Shown here piece after piece: positions 15,001 to 25,598 of a stretch of 64,000 nt of DNA; position 1 is the first letter of the stretch; each line of letters opens with the position of its first letter. The notes beneath the pieces were generated by a model. That model was given only the letters and a program-made list of their open reading frames with translations. It was not told where the DNA came from and ran no database searches. Source of the DNA: Nectonema munidae (Eukaryota > Nematomorpha > Nectonematoida > Nectonematidae); the NCBI GenBank assembly GCA_030549495.1, contig JAUIRK010000994.1, forward strand, positions 186,001-250,000. The letters run 5' to 3'. The translations under genes were made by a program, and so were the position numbers.

Positions 15001-18000
15001 TAAGACAGATTTTGGAGCGCGATTTCTCTTTGAATTAGGTCCGGTATCGTTTTAAATGGACCGGGAGTTCAAAAGGTGCCCAAAAAAAGAGGGGCCTGTG
15101 CAGTTGTTTTGCAAGACTTTCATATTATTATTGTTGAAAAGCACAATGTTACACGTTTACCCTTATTTAGCACAGCAAAAGCGGTGTATTGAGATTGAAA
15201 CTTAAAAAAAAATTTTCAAGTATTAGTAGTAAGCTTACAAGTTGATAGAAAATTATAAAGTTTTAAACAAAAGCTTAACGTAAAAAATGTAAACTTGTAC
15301 TAAAAAATAAGAAATTAATTGAAAAAACACTGAATTAAATCCAATAAGAAGTAACTTAAATCAAGATGGAATGATTGAGTAATGATGACGCTGAATTAAA
15401 GAAAGAAATGAGAAAGGTACCTTGGCAAGCCAGAGTGCAATCTTAACAAAGTACTTGTGGATGGCAGAATCGTAGAGCTTGCAAATCAGAAGAACTGTGC
15501 GAGCAGTTTTCATCCAAACTATTTCATGACAGTCGGGTATGAAGCTGAAGCAAAATAAAAAGTGTACTTTTATTCACACTATTAAAACAAAATTTCGTAT
15601 TTCAGAGCGAATAATTTATGAGGTATAAGAAAGGCAAAATGCAGTTGCGAGATCAATTAACATTAATGAAGGTAGATAAGATCTGCGAAACATGAACACC
15701 ATGTAAAAAGTCTTGGTAATAGAGATCATGTTAAAAAGATGTAGTATATTCTTTTCGAAAAATAATGGCAGTTAAAGGATCTTCAACTACTCAATGAAAA
15801 GTCTGCCAAGATTGTAGCCATTGCGGATTACTTATCCACCATTTTAACTATTGACTAACTTGGCAATGAAATCTATCATAGAAAATTTTAAATCAATAAT
15901 AAACGATAGATCGTGTATCCAGCATATAAAACATGGTTTCTTATGGGTTGCATTGAGAATTTGAAAGAGAAAGTCTATTGAAGACTGAACTCCTTGTACA
16001 TTTATACACATTTGAGTGTCATAGTATTATTTTCATTGATATCATGGTAGTAATAATCGTAGATGAGTAAAGAATTGGTTGTCATAAGAAGTTTACATTT
16101 ATCATGACTGCTGTAATGAGCTCTCATATAAAGAATTTAAGTGTTTTTGCAACACACATTATTTCCTTCAATTTCTCTTAGATAACGATTGCACAGCTGT
16201 AAATAAGAGACTCGATATATTTCCATAAGCTTAGATTTTATACTGTATCCAGCCTTTTATCTTTATTCCAATAAAAAATTTTAACATCGTTCATCTCTAC
16301 TATAAATATTTCTTCTTTTGCAAGGAAATCCTAAGATTTTGTGGCCTGGGAGAAATTATTAATTTTTTAGGGAATCTAAGGTTTTGAAATCGTGATATAA
16401 ATAACTGGATTCAGTTAGATTACTTTGTCTAGACATGTTCTACACTGACCTAGATTAGATTAGTTTCTTTAGCTCGCTTTGTGTGATAAAGGTCCCGGGA
16501 TCGTCGCCCAGCAAATCCAATAAGATTTTCGGCTTAAATAAGGTTGGTCATCTACTTGACTTCGACACCACAAGATTTTAGACTCAATCCAACCACAAGT
16601 CTTTTTTGCTTATACTTCGACACAAACGATGCAATTGTCCCTTGTCAACGAAAAGACTCAAACGTACCTTTATACAAATACAGTTAAATCAAAGGTGTAT
16701 TTTTCCAAATAAAATTTATAAAAAAAAATTCAGCTCTGAAAATTATAATTCAAAATTAAGTATACTTCTTTAAAATATAAGCACATTAATGAATTTTGGG
16801 ATAAAAAAATGATAATGATTTTTTATTATAGATGCCGTTAATTTCATCTTTTTGTACAACAATTTTTCATTTTCATTAGAAATCATGTCAAATTTATTTC
16901 ATGTAATTTTTTTATTCGTTTAGTCGAGAAATTTGTCATAAACACAAGATATTTATGTAGAGTTAATTACCATATGTCTATAGTTGGTGATATATCCAAT
17001 ATGTCCGTATTTCGAATGAAAACAAATAAAAAACTCAACTTTTTTTTGAAAAGAATATCATGGGAAAGTGAAGAAAAACTTTATATTCGAGAAACATATG
17101 GATTTTAGTAGTATGGTAGAAAATATAATGCATACTTGAAAGCTATCAAGTCACTATATCACTTTCAGTCAGGATAAAAGTTAGTTTTTTTTAATTAAAA
17201 TTGAGCAATGTTAATTATTTAAAAAAAATTTTTGTATGTTATAATGGTTTTTACTCTTAATCATAATTTTCAATTTGTTATTACTGGAAACTAGAAATAT
17301 CACTTAATTTCGCCCCCTAATACTCAACACCTAAACATGAAGATACAAAAAAACCAAAAATGCAAAAACAAAAGGAGCCAAAACCGCTTTAAATACCAAC
17401 TCTGTTAAACAACCATCATACAGGTTTGATTGTATCTATAGACTAAGTGACAAAAAATTGACTAATCACGCTTCCTAAATACTGAAATATAATAATTTCA
17501 ATATAGAAATCGGTAGTGTTTTCTAAAGCGGTAACTTGTGTTAAGAGTGATTTCTTCTTTTTTCTGCTTTTTAGGGTTGGAATCTCGCTTAGAATTCTGA
17601 CTTTAAAAGTATATAAAATGAACATGATGCATCAAAATGTTATTTTCTTGATATTTTTGACTTTAGGATTATATTTTCTCTTTAGATTATGCTATTAAAA
17701 GTGAGAATATTGAAAATTTTAATCTTTTTCAAGGATTCAGAGATAGAACTTTCATGATTTTTTCAAAAAGTTTCTTAGACAAACGAGTGTTACTGTGTAA
17801 ATACGAATCTGAAATTTATTCTGACTAAAATAGCAAAGATTTATGCTAAGACAAAAAGGCATATCTTTAAATTTGAAATCTAACCCAAATCCCAACTTTA
17901 TACAGTAAACGGAAAAAAGGATCACTCTTAGTTAAAACTAGTTTACTCCTTCCATCATCTTTTAAAATCACAGGATAAGTCCTTGGAGTGTTTTCATAGA

Positions 18001-18221
18001 GCACAATTTGCATTAAAGTTGGAATGCTGGGATTCGAACATGACACAATCGAGAAGCAAAGCCAGATTCTAGGCAAGCCCTCTCACGCATCTTGATAAAT
18101 TTGGAGAAATTTATGAAAGAGTAAGTAAAAAGATTACAAATTACATGCACCACTTGAAGAGATCTTCGCAAAAGGACCAATTGACGTTTCAAACAACGGA
18201 CCGGCAATAGAAACAGACTGG
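2868..18221 (-). CDS. NADK: NAD kinase (ATP-dependent NAD+ 2'-kinase), eight exons, N-terminus not found
   Basis: Makes NADP+ from NAD+ and ATP; animal members of this family are cytosolic. Coding exons on the minus strand are 18138-18221, 15421-15544, 12547-12652, 9421-9506, 8539-8641, 5096-5320, 3476-3716 and 2868-3075. Every intron begins GT and ends AG, and codon phase is kept across all seven junctions, giving about 391 residues. Family signatures are in order: the nucleotide-binding LGGDGTLL, SLGSFGFLTPF, the VLNEVVVERG loop, TPTGSTAY, and SISITTS near the C-terminus. Human NADK is 446 residues, so about 60 N-terminal residues are missing, presumably on an exon upstream of 18221 that I could not recognise. 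Introns carry a hAT-C copy, an internally deleted hAT and a hAT-like MITE, all outside the exons, so the gene looks functional. Confidence 0.93.
3076..3475 (-). other. NADK intron, no other content seen
   Basis: 400 bp intron between the last two coding exons, with donor GTAAA and acceptor GCAG. No repeat or frame of interest was recognised. Confidence 0.75.
3476..3716 (-). CDS. NADK: NADK exon with TPTGSTAY substrate-site motif
   Basis: Encodes GLIIATPTGSTAY, then ICPHTLSFRPIVVPGG and FVSFDG, the most conserved C-terminal block of NAD kinases. The Gly codon is split with the previous exon (G from 5096, GA here). The donor is at 3475. Base composition is visibly less AT-rich than the flanks. 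Confidence 0.95.
3717..5095 (-). other. NADK intron holding a hAT-like MITE
   Basis: 1.4 kb intron. Apart from the 318-bp inverted-repeat element at 4198-4515 and a 12-base G run near 4441, it is AT-rich and I recognise nothing. A 'CAGTGTTTCCCAAC' motif near 4080 resembles a hAT end but has no visible partner. Confidence 0.6.
4198..4515. mobile_element. Short non-autonomous TIR element (hAT-like MITE)
   Basis: The ends are CAGGGGTCGGCAAA on the left and, read inward from the right, AGGGATCGGCAAAC, an imperfect inverted repeat. TAGCA directly flanks both sides (4193-4197 and 4516-4520), shorter than the 8 bp expected for hAT, so the class is tentative. There is no coding capacity. It lies in an NADK intron. 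Confidence 0.55.
5096..5320 (-). CDS. NADK: NADK exon with the VLNE motif
   Basis: 225 bp, acceptor TTTATAG, donor GTAAG. Encodes KTKLLLRSRLEGK, then VLNEVVVERG, whose Asn-Glu pair contacts the nicotinamide nucleotide in this family, and ends in VQGDG. The segment between them is shorter than in vertebrates. Confidence 0.93.
5321..8538 (-). other. Large NADK intron, no recognisable content
   Basis: 3.2 kb of AT-rich sequence between two well supported exons. It contains a GGGGAGGGGGGG run near 6041 and a less AT-rich patch near 6450-6540. I find no coding frame, TIR pair or tandem array I can support. Confidence 0.5.
8539..8641 (-). CDS. NADK: NADK exon with GSFGFLTPF motif
   Basis: 103 bp, acceptor TTTCCAG, donor GTAAGTAT. 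Encodes CSPPAISFSLGSFGFLTPF followed by NFNDFMTKIEEALQ. It joins in phase 0 to the GGDG exon upstream and in phase 1 to the VLNE exon downstream. Confidence 0.92.
8642..9420 (-). other. NADK intron, nothing recognised
   Basis: 779 bp of AT-rich intron with donor GTACCT. No repeat family was recognised. Confidence 0.5.
9421..9506 (-). CDS. NADK: NADK exon with the GGDG nucleotide-binding motif
   Basis: 86 bp, acceptor ATCTTAG. Encodes VHLIITLGGDGTLLHASSLFQ over its second half. LGGDGT is the ATP/NAD-binding signature of all NAD kinases, and its Asp is the catalytic base region. Confidence 0.95.
9561..9640. mobile_element. One end of a pogo/Tigger-type element
   Basis: TA followed by CAGTGGAACGTCGTGTTACG matches the usual form of a Tigger terminal repeat (CAGTxGAACC...). 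The opposite end is not seen and may have been lost when the adjacent hAT-C copy arrived. Confidence 0.4.
9640..12005 (-). mobile_element. hAT-C copy 1 (ZBED5-like hAT), broken
   Basis: The left non-coding segment (9650-10250) also occurs at 34090-34700 and partly at 49245-49375; the right segment (about 11900-12000) recurs at 43035-43180 and, inverted, at 49900-50060. Between them the minus strand encodes a ZBED5/FAM200-like hAT transposase: IGEQLILSCCKDII and FAIQLDETTD near 10830-11050, then CTNRALGIS and IHRQALILKT near 10540-10660, and LRWLSKGKF near 10400. Frames are broken and both DNA-binding and dimerisation ends are missing. 11110-11700 holds a less AT-rich stretch I do not recognise. 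Exact termini and target duplication were not determined. It lies inside a NADK intron. Confidence 0.65.
12547..12652 (-). CDS. NADK: NADK exon (VKGLEVIVERKF)
   Basis: 106 bp, acceptor TATTAAG, donor GTATGT. Encodes VKGLEVIVERKFIRQIPQDL, aligning with the vertebrate segment around VYVEKKVLED before the GGDG motif. It leaves a single G that completes Gly with the next exon. Confidence 0.88.
12916..13045. repeat. Short imperfect tandem repeat, about 44 bp x 3
   Basis: TTGGAG...GAATAAAG recurs at 12916, 12959 and 13004 with similar following sequence. The copies are degenerate. No function is apparent. Confidence 0.6.
13968..14768 (+). mobile_element. Internally deleted hAT element with perfect 8-bp target duplication
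   Basis: The ends are CAGGGGTGTCCAACA on the left and, inward from the right, CAGGGATGTCCAAC. GGTTATCG flanks both sides (13960-13967 and 14769-14776), the 8-bp duplication expected of hAT. The 801 bp keep only the 3' part of the transposase: 14227-14433 encodes a dimerisation domain with YKCEKFFSLMK and RLTDENL. It resembles the element at 31629-33899 in both its ends and this domain, so it is probably a deletion derivative of a relative. It cannot move without an outside transposase. Confidence 0.88.
15421..15544 (-). CDS. NADK: NADK exon (IVWMKTARTVLL)
   Basis: 124 bp, acceptor GCTTCAG, donor GTACC. Encodes DCHEIVWMKTARTVLLICKL followed by ALWLAK, matching the start of the kinase fold (RLTWNKSPKSVLVIKK in human). 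The phase joins exactly to both neighbours. Confidence 0.88.
15545..18137 (-). other. NADK intron, nothing recognised
   Basis: 2.6 kb of AT-rich sequence. Short frames at 17443-17698 on both strands are AT-rich chance frames. No element ends or repeats could be supported. Confidence 0.45.
18138..18221 (-). CDS. NADK: NADK exon, most N-terminal one found
   Basis: 84 bp, acceptor TTTTCAG, donor GTAATC. Encodes QSVSIAGPLFETSIGPFAKI, which lines up with RSLHGPCPVTTFGPKA of vertebrate NADK in position and spacing. Both ends fit the phase of the flanking junctions. The short length makes this the least certain exon. Its first base completes a split codon, so at least one more exon lies upstream. 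Confidence 0.7.
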
Positions 18222-18569
18222 CTGAAAAGGTAAAAAGAAAAAATAACTAAATGGGGGAGTAAGGGGATGAAAAGAAGTTAAAAATTCATGTATATTCACT
18301 TGATAGACATAACTTTAAAATGATTCTACCCATTTAATTTCATTTTCGTCTTTATGTAAGGCACGACGATTTCTCGATTTAAAGGGAGCAATGCATCAAA
18401 TTATTAAATGTTGAAGACTTTTTTTCGAAAACCACTGCCTTAAAGTTTTAATTTCAAGGAAGGTTCATTTTAACGCTTTCAGACATTGGTTTTGGACATT
18501 TTATCGTCTGTTTTACTTTGTGAATGAATTTTCACAAGTTTCAAGAAATTCAGACGAGTTTTTTCTCAA

Positions 18570-18697
18570 GTATTATCCCGCACAAAGTGCTGTTCAAACA
18601 CAAAGAAGTCCTCACCAATACATATAAAAACACGACCTATATTAGAATACGGATCTACAATATGGCGCTGGCAAGATTCCAATCTAACATAACGAGT

Positions 18698-18737
<40 letters not shown>

Positions 18738-19413
18738 ATAACAAACTCTACGAAAAAGAGCAATACGCTTAGCAACAGGCAACACTTTAGATACCAACAT
18801 ACAACAGCATCTTCACACAAAGTTTCATACTTGCTACCTATCAAAGAGAACACATTGATGTACATTGTACTACACGCATCTAACTTGATAGCAAAGGCTG
18901 CTCACCAACGACACCCACTAAATCATTTTTACCACGCAACAAAACCACAAAAACACATGAAAAATACGATATTTGATGATAATAACCTCATTCTTTATAA
19001 CACTTGTCAAAATAAAGGAGATGATCAAAATCAAACAAAGGTTAATAAAATAATTCACACACAAGCAGTAACAAACGATCTTTCTTTCTACACTTAATCC
19101 TAACAAAGTCATAAACATATTTATCCACCAAATATTGATATATCAAGACAATCATTACCAACCAAAACAAGTCACACACTTTCACAACTTAGAGTAAACA
19201 AATCACCGTTACTTCGTGAGTATCTTTATAAAATCGATCCCAAAACACACACGAATTTGCGCTGTCCACTTTGCAATCAACACATACAAACACCTCTTCA
19301 CCTGCCCACACATCCATTCAACACTTAAACCCATTCATTTATGGTCCAAGACATGCGAGATAGTTAACTTACTTGTTAAGTTGGGAAACTATTTGGTTGA
19401 TGCTTCGATTTAA
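18570..19413 (+). mobile_element. 3' fragment of a non-LTR retrotransposon (LINE)
   Basis: Conceptual translation in shifting frames gives a typical LINE reverse transcriptase C-terminus: ILEYGSTIW near 18640, LRKRAIRLATGNTLDTNIQ near 18740, LPIKENTLMYIVLHASNL near 18835, and at the end a Cys-rich box, LRCPLCNQHIQT then HLFTCPHIHSTL, near 19260-19330. The 5' part with endonuclease and RT core is absent, as usual for 5'-truncated copies. An (ATG)n tract at 18697-18736 interrupts it. It lies in the presumed first NADK intron. Confidence 0.72.
18697..18736. repeat. (ATG)n microsatellite
   Basis: About 13 ATG/GAT units inside the LINE fragment. It generates artificial poly-Met and poly-His frames on the two strands. 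Confidence 0.95.
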
Positions 19414-20181
19414 AACATATATTTGTGTAACAAAGCCATACGTAGAAGCCTACACATAACGTAAATGGTGGCTTTTATGTAGGTTGGCTGAAAATACTTC
19501 TACTCATCGCTACTGCTTCAAAAGGGCAACAAAAATTCTATATTTTTCGCCGTGAGTATTTTCCAGCGATGGATATATACTTTCTCAGTTCAAATAAAAA
19601 TTGGTTTCTTTTCCAACTGATCGATTACACTAACATACGAATATACCTTATCGTATAATTTTCATGCAACTAAATATTTGGGTACACCATTTTTTTATAA
19701 GCTACTAATATTAGACATGTTCTTGAATTTAGAAACTTTAATTTCATCAAGGGCTGATAACACTGAATATAATCTTTAAAATTTTGACATTCACAAAATG
19801 CATAAAGATTTGTATAACTAATTTCTTATTAACAAAATAATTTTTAGACAGATATGACCAAAAGTAAATTTAACTTCATAAAAACATATTTTGATTTTCT
19901 AAAAATAATATAAAAAAATAAATATTTCTAATCTCTTTTCACTAAAGTAACATTTTTTTAAAAATGAAGGATTCACAAGCAAAGAGAAGGAATTGATTTA
20001 TCAACATTGTGAAGAATTATAACCACCTTTAGTAGCTGAGATTTTTTCCCAATTTTTTTAAATCAATAAAAACGATTCTGCAATGTGACTTGTAGAAAAA
20101 TAATGCATTTGAATCCTTTAAGCGTAAGGAATTTTGCAAAGGGCACTAATGTGTATTTCACCGGCAATTGTTCATCTATAG

Positions 20182-20267
20182 CAGTGTTTCTCAACGTGGT
20201 CCATGTGGAAATTTTTTTGACAAATGATCAAAGAGGACCCTGGAAGCAAAAAGGTTGAAAAGCACTG
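20182..20267. mobile_element. 86-bp MITE with hAT-like ends
   Basis: Left CAGTGTTTCTCAACGTGGTCC; the right end read inward is CAGTGCTTTTCAACC with GGGTCC following. The inverted ends are clear, but the flanks show no convincing 8-bp duplication. Confidence 0.45.
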
Positions 20268-23031
20268 TAAAGTAAGGTGAAATAAAAGTGTTCAGCATCG
20301 TCACTTTTCTTAGCATATAATATTTTTTTATTTTGAATGGTCACCTGTCTATACCGACCACTCTACAACATCCCGATTCAGTTTTGAATTAAAAAGTTTG
20401 AAATTTTCATTTATGGAAAATACTCGTCCAGAGGAAATATTATTCATGAAGGCGCAAAATTCAGGGACCACAAGATCCCACCAATTAAAGATGTGAGAAT
20501 GAAAAAAGCAAAAAGATACTTGTTGAAAAAATAAGGAAAAAAGAGAAATTTTACGAAAGTTTACAATTAAAGGAGCTATTAGGAATCTGTGAAGAAAGTG
20601 AGATTAAGTCATACAACCACAGTCAAATATTCTTGGAAGAGATGAAGGAAAGAATGAAATATGTGGAAGTAAGAAAGGATTCAACACAAGTACATGCTAT
20701 CATTTGAAAGGTCAAAAATTGCGAGTTAGAAGAAAAGTTCTGGCGATGAGAGGTCATGTGATGTTGATATGTATACATATATGTGTGCTTGTAACACATT
20801 AAAAAATGTGTATGCTGAAAGTTAATGTCAAAATTCGCTTTGAATGAGAAAAAAATGTTCACTTCTTTTTCGTATTCCTATCTACACTACTATTCATTTA
20901 TCCGACAATAAAAAAATTTTACCTTACTTTGAAAAGAGGAATACGAACATCGCCAAAATGGAAGAATTCTTTTACACGTTTATACAACTTGTCATTTTTC
21001 CTCCTAAGGAATTAAAATGTGCACATAAAAAGTAAGATTCTCACGATGCTTTCACATATACAATCCTAAGTATGCGTCTAGGACAATTAACCAATATCAT
21101 CCCATCGTCAGTTTGAGCTGGCGTTCACGATTTCTTGATTTTATTGTTATATCAAATCCTTCATCGAATAATAACGACCAGTTGAAAAGTAACACTATTG
21201 TTAAACCAACATTTTATACCAAACCTCAAACCAGCTTGGCTTTTGCTATTTTTGTGGCAACAAACGCCATCAACGAACCTACTGCCCTGCTCGTAATACA
21301 TACTGAAGAAAGTGGAATGAACTGGGCCATTTTGCTAAAGTATGCAGCTTCCAAACTACAGCATTGATCCCTGGTCATTTTTTTCATAAAAGGTATTTTA
21401 TAAAATCGTGGTCCCGCCCGGAATATCGAGTTCAGGATCTACCTGGACTTTTCATCGCACTAAACGCCTAATACCGGTCCTCGCTACTGCATAACTGTAC
21501 CTCGGTATATATTATTTTGCAAGAGTATATGTTTTAAATATATGAATACAACTAAATAAACGATACAATCCTAACGCGAACGCTTCGAAAGTGGGACGAC
21601 ATCTTAATGTCTAGTGATAGCTTGATTACCAACAAGGTTAGAATCGGGTCGCCAGAGCACTACCTAACCGTAAAAACGAATTCTTCATAGGAAGAAAATC
21701 TGGACAAAAAATCGTCATAACGGAATGTAGCTTATTCCTAAATAAAATGATATAATTATAAAAGAGATATGCCTAAAAATACGAAGTTTAATAGGCATTC
21801 AATAGGTTACATATTATTGATATATAATATTTAGTACGTTATAAAATATGAAAAAAGGTATAGACAATTTTAGGGCATGTTAAGACAAACTACGCCTGGA
21901 ATTTGACTCCGTCCCATATATACATGATATGAGTATAACTGTTATCCCTATAATATGGGATCGTTATCCCAATTGTCCAGATATGCTAACTTATATAAAT
22001 TTAATTTCCTTAGGATTATTTCACCACCTTTCTTCCTTTGAGTGGTAAATACAACGAAAATAGTTTAAATTATTTATTGGATATGAAATTAGTAAAAACA
22101 AATGAAATTAATTAATACAGATAAATTTTCACTATTTTATAATTTATATTTGCTTTGAAAAAGGAGTTAGCAATATCAGAAATATTGTTTCTAAATACAA
22201 AATTATAATCAAAAATCAATAAGTTACCGGTTTATTCGTTGGTTGAAAGGTCTCTTTCTCTTATGACTCAGAAATTTCAATCATAGAAGCAGACGATGTT
22301 CTTATTTAATTTGAATTTCATTAAAATCACTGAAATCGATTTCTGCATTTTCGTTCATTAAAATTAAAATAAATTTGCTTTCCAAAGTTTAAAATTAGTC
22401 TTCTTAGATAAGAACATCCTTTATCTTCGAAAAATTAAAAGCAACTTGTTTTCAGTTGTAGACAACTAGAATAGTTAAAAATACTACGTCAGTATAGATT
22501 GTTTCCAAGCAAGTTAGAAAGTTGGATATTCATCTAGCTATCGTTAGTTATAGGTCATTATTAGTTACTTCTTTAATGGTATTCTGTTTCGTCTGTAAAA
22601 ATTTATGCAAACAATCACAAAAATCGTATTCTTGGAATTGAATTTTTCTATTAGATATTCATCCAAAAGATAGTTTTCAATATAAATGTTTACATTTTTT
22701 TGAAGTGGAGACTTTTTTAAAAATTATTTTAACCATTAAAAATTTCCGGTGAATGTTTAAAAAATATTTCTTATAAAATGTCTCGAAAGTTAAATTATTC
22801 TTACACAGTGAGGTAATGGTGGTGATACAAAAAATATGAGGGTGGTGGCCCACTTACACCCCACCCTCCCTCCTTGGGTGTGCGTCCTGATGATATATGC
22901 TAAATCTGATCTCGTTATCTTAAACGTTTTAAAAAGTATCTCTTAACATCTTTACGGTTGTGAAAACAGTTGCAAAGTAGACTTAAATAAAATGATGCGA
23001 ATCCTCCTATACTTATTCATTTCGGCTTGAT

Positions 23032-23053
23032 AAAAGAAAGAAAGAAAGAAAGA
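23032..23053. repeat. (AAAG)n microsatellite
   Basis: Five to six AAAG units. Confidence 0.85.
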
Positions 23054-24050
23054 GACTATGTGCTTCGTCCTTAACGGAAATGCTTCTCTGAAAATCCCAT
23101 CAAAGCTCACCATCAAAAAACGATTTGGTTCTCACCAAAAAGTCAAGCACCTATCTTCCGGTATTTAAACATTTTGTTAAAAGTGCAACAAGGAAATCTA
23201 CTTTATTAGAATAAACTATTTTAAAGATTTCTGGCTTATTTGAATTCTCTGGGAAATGACCAAACGCTAACCCATTGAGGACCAAAAAACTCTAGTCGTG
23301 AAAGGGTAAATGTCAAAAGTTATATGTGAAAAAACGGATAATTATATCGAGGAATGATTAATTAAATACTAATTATTATTAAAACTAATTAAGCATATAT
23401 TCTATATTTAGTGTATAAAAAATCAAAGGAAAGAACAACCTTGAGACGAGACAAACAAACTCAAGGTAACTAACTTTACGCATTTTAATTGCTATCTCTC
23501 ATTCACGTGTTTTTGATAAAAAGTAAAAAAAACAAATTTTTATACAAACTTAATACAATTGCTACAAAACACATTTATAAATATTTTTATAACATGTCAT
23601 AAAAGCAAGTAAAAAAAAAGATGTTTCACCTGAAATTTTATCGTTAAATCTTGGGATAGTTTTAGGGCTTGTTTTTCTTGTCATACCATGAATTTTAAAT
23701 GAAAAATTTGGAGAAATCGAAGCACTTGAATTTAAATTTATCTCGTTAAAACCCTAGTTAAAACGAAATGAAAGTACAAAAAGGCACTCAAATTAGGATG
23801 GCAAAAAGGATATACATTTTAAGCAGAGTTACTAGAAAATGTCTTCTCTCATGTTCATATCAGCACATAATGTAAAGCTCTTAGATTTCATTATGATTAA
23901 GATTTGGTGATGTACTCAAGCAAAAACTTTAAGATTCGTACTTGCTTAAAACTTTTTTTAATTTTTTAACTTGCTTTAACTTTTTTATACTTTTTTTTGT
24001 AAACTTATACTTGCTTCTAAGGCATATATTGCTATTTGCTAAAAGGGGCG

Positions 24051-24134
24051 TGAGTAAGGTTAGTTAGATACTAGGTTTCCATAACTCAAGGTGGGGTTCG
24101 ATTCCGTATCAAGCCTATTTTCTCATAATTCGAT
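24051..24134 (+). repeat. tRNA-derived SINE, copy 1
   Basis: Contains an A-box-like TGAGTAAGGTTAGTTAG (24051-24067) and a perfect RNA polymerase III B box, GGTTCGATTCC (24095-24105). The same layout, with shared blocks TTAGATA, ATAACTCAAGG and TTTCTCATA, occurs inverted at 51609-51696. Two dispersed copies with pol III boxes suggest a SINE rather than a tRNA gene; no acceptor-stem pairing was found. Confidence 0.55.
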
Positions 24135-24624
24135 GCAAGTAAGTAGGTAAATTTCGTAAGTGGAACATTTCTTTATTGTTGAAGTGCGTGGGCGATAAGA
24201 TCCTAAAGCCTATACAAATATTTTTTATTTACAGATAAAGTAAAAAAGTTAAAAGTATAATTACATACATATATATTTTACAGGGGCGCACTGTGATTTC
24301 AAAGGAGGGGCCATAATTTCCAATTTTCTCAATTATATATCTTTTTTGTAATATTTAAAAGTCTTCTTTGCCTTGTGAGTAGATTTTGCATATTACTTTT
24401 CTTGTTTTAAAGTTAAGTATTAGAATGGATAAATAAAATCTACTTTTTCATTAATTTTCACTTCATTCATATAATAATCCAAATTTGAGCTATATCTGAT
24501 CAGAGGCAGTAATTTGAACAGGAGCCGATATATTTTTTGAGTGGGCGAATATTTTTTCATAACACATAACTATATATAAGAACTCTATAATGTAAGGCTG
24601 TTTATTCCTATTAATTACTGTAAC

Positions 24625-24791
24625 CAGGCCCGTCGATAGGGGGGGGGGGCAAGGAAGCTAGGCCACCTGGGATTTATTTTGCCCATCTGAAAATCCTTTG
24701 AAATATATAAATGTATACACTTTCTTATAGTCCCAGCCGGATTAAAATCAGTTTTGCCCGCCCCCTGTACTTGAAGTCGGGCGACGGGGCT
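24625..24791. mobile_element. Small inverted-repeat element, unclassified
   Basis: AGGCCCGTCG near the left edge and CGACGGGGCT at the right form an imperfect inverted repeat. A G run follows the left end and the interior has no coding capacity. The target duplication is unclear. Confidence 0.4.
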
Positions 24792-25598
24792 AATTTAAAG
24801 AATAAGTCATTTATTCCAGATATCAAAAAGATAGCCTCTTTATCCTTAGATATTCGTTTTATTTAATGTTTTCATTTTTTAACCAAGATTGCTTGGAATA
24901 GTTGACAATGTTTTCACACTTTGTTTAAAATGTTTGAATATAACTTAGTACCAATAATTTCATTTTCATGTCATTTATAGCGTATAACTTAGGGAATAGC
25001 TAATTTATATAAATTTAAAGTTTGTAGAATATTTCTTAAAAAAATTTTAAACCTTCAATTTCCATTTAAAATGGCCAAATTTAAATTCACGGATACATAC
25101 CTGTCAATTCATACTGCAGTGCTGCCAATTTAGATTATTTAAATCTTTTTTATATCTTTTTTAGATTTGGAAAATATAATTTTGGATTTAAGATTATTTT
25201 TTAGATTTTTTTTCAATACATTAAGACATTTTTGGATTATACTTTGCTATTAAATAATTTGTAACTATTTTTTTTAATTACTACATCACAACTAATGTTT
25301 CTTGCATAAACTTCTAAAAATAAATGTCTAATTTATTTTGTTGGTGATTGTCTTTAACATTTTTAACGTTTCACATTTTGTATTTTTTTCTGCCGTTTAG
25401 AAAAATATTAGTATATACGGTTTTTACACACTCTGTTCTGAAAACAGGTTAAAACGTGTGCCTTACTTTTTTTATTTAACAGATTTAATCATTTTTAATA
25501 AACATGTCGCAAAAAATAAGTATCAACAGAAATTCCGTAGAAAATGGCTTCTAGATCCTCAATTTAAAGATTGGTTGGTTAGAGTTATTGGTGATGAG

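Larger units (their letters stand above)
12653..15420 (-). other. NADK intron with a short tandem repeat and a hAT insertion
   Basis: Holds the 43-45 bp repeat at 12916-13045, a TTAGT-rich low-complexity stretch at 13570-13680, and the hAT element at 13968-14768. Around the hAT, the flanks joined (13930-13967 plus 14777-14815) resemble 15112-15200, suggesting an old local duplication. Confidence 0.5.
19420..24045. other. Gene-poor stretch upstream of the known NADK exons
   Basis: 4.6 kb. Apart from the MITE at 20182-20267 and the (GAAA)n at 23032, I recognise nothing. A frame at 21113-21367 in a locally less AT-rich patch has no ATG at its start and no recognisable similarity. 22830-22880 is C- and G-rich with a GGGTGG/CCACCC hairpin. 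The missing N-terminal NADK exon could lie here. Confidence 0.4.

Noticed and set aside
18524-18865. Frames with poly-Met and poly-His on opposite strands
   Set aside because: Both are products of the (ATG)n tract inside the LINE fragment.
21113-21367. 84-codon frame in a less AT-rich patch as a possible exon or gene
   Set aside because: It opens without an ATG, has no convincing splice sites in phase and no similarity I recognise.
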